Notes under the pieces: generated by a model
What the model was told of the DNA's origin: nothing
Seen by the model: only the letters and a program-made list of their open reading frames with translations
Databases searched by the model: none
Made by a program: the position numbers and the translations under genes
In this document: positions 6,830 through 9,742 of the stretch, piece after piece
Layout: each line of letters opens with the position of its first letter
Numbering within the stretch: the first letter of the stretch is position 1
Assembly: GCA_964617355.1 (NCBI GenBank)
Contig: CAZTXP010000022.1
Span: 1-9,742, forward strand
DNA from: CAZTDU01 sp964617355
Lineage (GTDB): Bacteria; Pseudomonadota; Gammaproteobacteria; Burkholderiales; SG8-39
Direction: 5' to 3'
Length of the DNA stretch: 9,742 bases

Positions 6830-8713
6830 CTAGGCCGCGGCCGGATGAAGCGCCGCCGGCGGCGACGAACGGCGCCCGCTCGCGGCCTCGAGCCAGTCCG
6901 CCAGCCGATCCACGCCGTCGCCGCTGGTGGCCGTGGTGCGCAGGATGTCGCGCTTCGGGCCGCCAACGCGGGCGTGCAGCATGGACGCCAGCCCCTTCTC
7001 GGTGCCATCCGCGCCCGGCAGGTCGGCCTTGTTGATGACGAAGAGGTCGGCGATCTCGAGGATGCCGGCCTTCAGCGCCTGCACGTCGTCGCCCAGCCCG
7101 GGCGGGCAGACGACCAGCCGCGTGCGTGCGAGCTCGACGATCTCGACGTCCGACTGCCCCGCGCCGACGGTCTCGACCAGCACCGTGTCGTATCCGGCTG
7201 CCGACAGCAGCGCGGCGACGTGGCCGGTGGCGCGGGTCAGGCCGCCCTGGTGGCCGCGCGAGGCGAGCGAGCGAATGTAGATGTCGTCGTGGCCCTGCAC
7301 GTCGGCCATGCGCACGCGGTCGCCGAGCAGCGCGCCGCCGGTGAAGGGGCTGGACGGATCCACCGCAATCACCGCGACGCGCTGGCCGCGCTCGAGCAGC
7401 ACCTTAGCCAGCGCCCCGACCAGCGTGGACTTGCCCGCGCCGGGCGGGCCGGTGACGCCGACCACGTGCGCGTGTCCGGGCCGGGAGACCAGGGAGCGCA
7501 CCAGCGCCTCGCCCTCGGGCGTGCCGTCCTCGATCGCGCTGATCGCGCGGCCGAGCGCGCGGCGGTCGCGCTTCAGGGCGCGCTCGACGAGCAGCGACGG
7601 CGCGAGCAGCGCCGCGGTGTGTTCGCCGAGGAGCGGCGGCGGCGCGTAGCGCGTCTCGGCGCCGGCGATGCGGATCGGGTTCGCGACGGCGCGAATCGTG
7701 CCCTTTTCGCACGGGATCTCGGCCACCATGCGGCGTTCGCGCACGAGATCGGACTGCAGCGCATCTTCCAGTTTCTCGACCGGCGCGACGACCACGCCGA
7801 GCGGCGCGAGCCGCTGCATCCACGACGCGGTCGTATCCGACTTCAGCAGGGGCTCGAGTTCGGCGAGCAGCGCGTCGCGGTTCTCGCGCCGCACGGTCAT
7901 CGTGGCGTAGCGCGCGTCGGTGATCCACGCGGGCTTGCCGGCCTCGGTGCAAAAGCGTCGCCAGAACTCGTCGTGCGACACGAACAGCACCAGCCAGCCG
8001 TCGCGGGTCTCGAACACCTGCGCCGGCACGATGTACGGATGCGAGGAACGCGGCATGCGCTGCGCCGCCTCGCCCGCATTGAGCCACGCGCCGGCGAGGT
8101 AGTTGAGTTGCGAGAGCATCGCGTCGTGCATCGAGACGTCGACCTGCCCGCCCTTGCCCTCGACGATCTTGGCGAGCAAGCCCAGCGCGCCCATGATGCC
8201 GACCGAGTTGTCGACCGCCGAATAGCCGGTCTTCGCCGGCGGGCTGCCGGGCTCGCCCGTGATCGCCATCACGCCGGCCATCGCCTGCACCACGTAGTCG
8301 TAGGCGGGGCGATCGGCATGGGTGCCGTCGAGGCCGAAGCCGGTGAGCGCGACGCAGACGAGCTTCGGGTTCGCGACCTTCAGCGCCTCGTAGGTGAGAC
8401 CGAGCTTGCGGATCGCGCCGGGCCGCAGGTTGGTGACCAGCGCGTGCGCGCGTGCGGCGAGGGCGTGCAGCGCCCGCTGGCCTTCGCCGCTCGCGAGATC
8501 GAGCACCACGCTCTTCTTCGTGCGATTCAGGCTCGCGAAGTAGGCGTTGTGCCCGGCCACCACGTGCGGGCTGACGCGGCGGCCGATGTCGCCCTCGGGC
8601 GGCTCGACCTTGATCACCTCGGCGCCGAGGTCCGCCAGCAGCATCCCGCAGTACGGGCCGGCCAGCATGTGGCCGACCTCGAGCACGGTGATGCCGGCGA
8701 GCGGGCCTGCCAT
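6830..8713 (-). CDS. Fusion: class III (CaiB/BaiF) CoA-transferase + MeaB-type GTPase
   Basis: A 627-residue two-domain protein. Residues 1 to about 370 are a family III CoA-transferase, which moves CoA between an acyl-CoA and a free acid: GITVLEVGHMLAGPYCGMLLADLGAEVIKVEPP at the N-terminus in short conserved blocks, LNRTKKSV at 62-69, YDYVVQAMAGVMAITG at 138-153, catalytic-type Asp D168 in SAVDNSVG, and the closing LLGEHTAALL at 361-370. Residues from about 373 are a MeaB/ArgK G3E GTPase, a chaperone of B12 acyl-CoA mutases: Walker A GPPGAGKS (422-429), DPSSP (452-456), RGHQGGL (486-492), ETVGAGQS (514-521) and NKAD (561-564). No in-frame ATG, GTG or TTG occurs near the junction (about 363-388), so a separate GTPase is unlikely. 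The protein ends soon after the GTPase core with a Pro/Ala-rich tail, apparently lacking MeaB's C-terminal dimerisation extension. It starts 4 bp after the B12-binding subunit stop, implying coupling. Both domain calls are firm; acid substrate unknown. Confidence 0.93.
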   Translation of the reverse strand: MAGPLAGITVLEVGHMLAGPYCGMLLADLGAEVIKVEPPEGDIGRRVSPHVVAGHNAYFASLNRTKKSVVLDLASGEGQRALHALAARAHALVTNLRPGAIRKLGLTYEALKVANPKLVCVALTGFGLDGTHADRPAYDYVVQAMAGVMAITGEPGSPPAKTGYSAVDNSVGIMGALGLLAKIVEGKGGQVDVSMHDAMLSQLNYLAGAWLNAGEAAQRMPRSSHPYIVPAQVFETRDGWLVLFVSHDEFWRRFCTEAGKPAWITDARYATMTVRRENRDALLAELEPLLKSDTTASWMQRLAPLGVVVAPVEKLEDALQSDLVRERRMVAEIPCEKGTIRAVANPIRIAGAETRYAPPPLLGEHTAALLAPSLLVERALKRDRRALGRAISAIEDGTPEGEALVRSLVSRPGHAHVVGVTGPPGAGKSTLVGALAKVLLERGQRVAVIAVDPSSPFTGGALLGDRVRMADVQGHDDIYIRSLASRGHQGGLTRATGHVAALLSAAGYDTVLVETVGAGQSDVEIVELARTRLVVCPPGLGDDVQALKAGILEIADLFVINKADLPGADGTEKGLASMLHARVGGPKRDILRTTATSGDGVDRLADWLEAASGRRSSPPAALHPAAA

Positions 8714-8717
8714 GGCC

Positions 8718-9119
8718 CTAGTGCAGCTTCGCCGCGAGGTCGTCGATCATCTGCGCGAGCGGCGTGTCGTTGGTGTAGACGCCCTTCACGCCGGCCGCGA
8801 TGAGCGGGTCGCGGTCTTCCGGCGGGATGGTGCCGCCGACGAACACGGGGATGTCGCCTGCACCCGCGGCGCGCAGGCCCTCGATCACCTCGCGCGCGAG
8901 TTCCTTGTGGCTGCCCGAGAGGATGGAGAGGCCGACCGCGGCGACGTCCTCGTCGACCGCGATGCGCACGATGAAGTCGGGCGACTTGCGCAGCCCGGTA
9001 TAGATCACCTCGGCGCCGGCGTCGCGCAGTGCGAGCGCCACTACCTTCGCGCCGGCGTCGTGGCCATCCAGCCCCGGCTTGGCCACCAGTATCCGCTTGC
9101 CCGAAAGGGGAGCGTTCAT
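8718..9119 (-). CDS. B12-binding small subunit of acyl-CoA mutase
   Basis: Cobalamin-binding subunit of a coenzyme-B12-dependent carbon-skeleton mutase; it carries the lower part of the cofactor and assembles with the large TIM-barrel subunit. The product is 133 residues, the size of stand-alone small subunits such as those of isobutyryl-, 2-hydroxyisobutyryl- and archaeal methylmalonyl-CoA mutases. The base-off/His-on signature is complete: K14-x3-D18-x-H20-x2-G in KPGLDGHDAG, with H20 as cobalt ligand, then SIL at 65-67 (the S-x-L motif) and VGGTIP at 94-99, which line the nucleotide tail pocket. The start at 9119 overlaps the large-subunit stop by 4 bp (ATGA), so the two are probably translated together. 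Bacterial methylmalonyl-CoA mutases usually fuse this domain to the large chain, so a separate subunit points to another mutase type. Function as cofactor-binding subunit is firm. Confidence 0.95.
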   Translation of the reverse strand: MNAPLSGKRILVAKPGLDGHDAGAKVVALALRDAGAEVIYTGLRKSPDFIVRIAVDEDVAAVGLSILSGSHKELAREVIEGLRAAGAGDIPVFVGGTIPPEDRDPLIAAGVKGVYTNDTPLAQMIDDLAAKLH

Positions 9120-9742
9120 AGCCGCACCGGTTCCTGGAACTCGCCCCAGCAGCGCTTCAGGCGATCCACCATCTCGCCGACGGTGGCGTAGGCGTGGCAG
9201 CAGTCCACGAGCAGGGGCATCAGGTTCTCCTTGTCTTCGCGCGCCGCGGCTTCGAGCGCATCCAGCGTCTGCGCGACCTTCGCGTTGTCACGCGTGCGCT
9301 TCACGCTGGCGTGCTTCTCCAGCACGCGGCCGGCGATCTTCGGGTCCAGCCGGAACACTTCTCCGTAACTGTCGGCCTGCTCGGCGCGCCGATACTTGTT
9401 CTGGCCGACCACGACGCGCTCGCCGCGGTCGGTGGCGTCCTTCTTCTCCTTGGCGCGCAGGGCGATCCGGCGCTGCAGCCAGCCTTCCTCGATCGCCTTG
9501 ACGACGCCGCCGTACTCGTCGATCTCGCGCATCACGTCGACCATGCCGGCTTCCATACGGTCGGTGAGCCACTCGACGTAGTAGCTGCCGCCGAGCGGGT
9601 CCACGGTGGCGGTGACGCCGGCCTCGTGCTGGACGATCTGCTGCGTGCGCAGCGCCAGTTCCGCGGAGAACTCGGTGGGGATCTGGAAGGCCTCGTCGTA
9701 GGCGCAGGTGAAGATCGATTGCGCGCCGCCGAGCACCGCGGC
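9116..9742 (-). CDS. Acyl-CoA mutase large subunit, methylmalonyl-CoA mutase family (5' end cut off)
   Basis: C-terminal 208 residues of the substrate-binding large subunit of a B12-dependent acyl-CoA mutase; the start lies beyond the right edge. Family signatures visible: AAVLGGAQSIFTCAYDEAF, which aligns with the barrel segment usually read GGTQSLHTNxxDEA; PTEFSAELALRTQQI; VDPLGGSYYVEWLTDRME; GGVVKAIEEGW; GERVVVGQNKY; and a C-terminus ENLMPLLVDCCHAYATVGEM with no B12 domain after it, so the enzyme is of the split type. The GTG at 9736 is internal, because AA codons and conserved family sequence continue upstream of it. ATGA overlap joins it to the small subunit. The residues that separate methylmalonyl-, isobutyryl- and hydroxyisobutyryl-CoA mutases lie in the missing N-terminal half, so substrate is undecided. 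QSIFTC in place of QSLHTN argues against ordinary methylmalonyl-CoA mutase. Confidence 0.95.
   Translation of the reverse strand, partial: AAVLGGAQSIFTCAYDEAFQIPTEFSAELALRTQQIVQHEAGVTATVDPLGGSYYVEWLTDRMEAGMVDVMREIDEYGGVVKAIEEGWLQRRIALRAKEKKDATDRGERVVVGQNKYRRAEQADSYGEVFRLDPKIAGRVLEKHASVKRTRDNAKVAQTLDALEAAAREDKENLMPLLVDCCHAYATVGEMVDRLKRCWGEFQEPVRL

Noticed and set aside
4757..8803. Open reading frame of 1348 codons on the plus strand, antisense to the oxidoreductase and the transferase/GTPase fusion
   Set aside because: It is codon-aligned with the two minus-strand genes, which share a frame, so its stops would need TTA, CTA or TCA codons in them, and these are rare in GC-rich genes. Its translation is rich in Arg, Ala, His and Asp with no domain, and both sense genes have clear catalytic motifs.
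8718..9742. Calling the mutase methylmalonyl-CoA mutase, or specifically 2-hydroxyisobutyryl-CoA mutase
   Set aside because: The substrate-determining residues lie in the missing N-terminal half of the large subunit; only the family and split architecture can be read here.

Overview
The window is very GC-rich, densely coded DNA. Its mix of a Bug-family (TctC) binding protein, a TRAP transporter, a CaiB/BaiF CoA-transferase and a B12-dependent acyl-CoA mutase suits a metabolically versatile betaproteobacterium, most likely of the Burkholderiales. This placement rests on gene content and composition only. Eight protein genes fill almost the whole window; no stretch over 300 bases lacks a gene. 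I saw no tRNA, rRNA, CRISPR array or insertion sequence.

Plus-strand half (1-4666). First comes the 3' part of a TctC/Bug periplasmic binding protein gene (cut by the left edge), followed by a GC-rich stem-loop. Next is a LigI-like TIM-barrel amidohydrolase, then a complete TRAP carboxylate transporter set: dctP-like binding protein, dctQ-like small membrane subunit and dctM-like large membrane subunit. The last four genes are tightly packed and probably form an operon that imports an organic acid and hydrolyses a lactone-like or carboxylated ring compound.

Minus-strand half (9742-4667, read right to left). This holds the C-terminal part of the large subunit of a coenzyme-B12 acyl-CoA mutase (cut by the right edge), the separate B12-binding small subunit (ATGA overlap), a fusion of a class III CoA-transferase with a MeaB-type GTPase (4 bp downstream), and, after 75 bp, a membrane-anchored FAD oxidoreductase of the phytoene-desaturase type. 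The first three form one module: the CoA-transferase would make the acyl-CoA thioester, the split mutase would rearrange its carbon skeleton, and the GTPase domain would guard or load the cofactor.

The two halves converge, and the stop codons of dctM and the FAD oxidoreductase abut with no base between them inside a 10-bp palindrome. The most noteworthy item is the CoA-transferase/MeaB fusion beside a split mutase whose visible cofactor-pocket motif departs from the methylmalonyl-CoA mutase pattern. It may be a dedicated 'activate and rearrange' system for an unidentified carboxylic acid.
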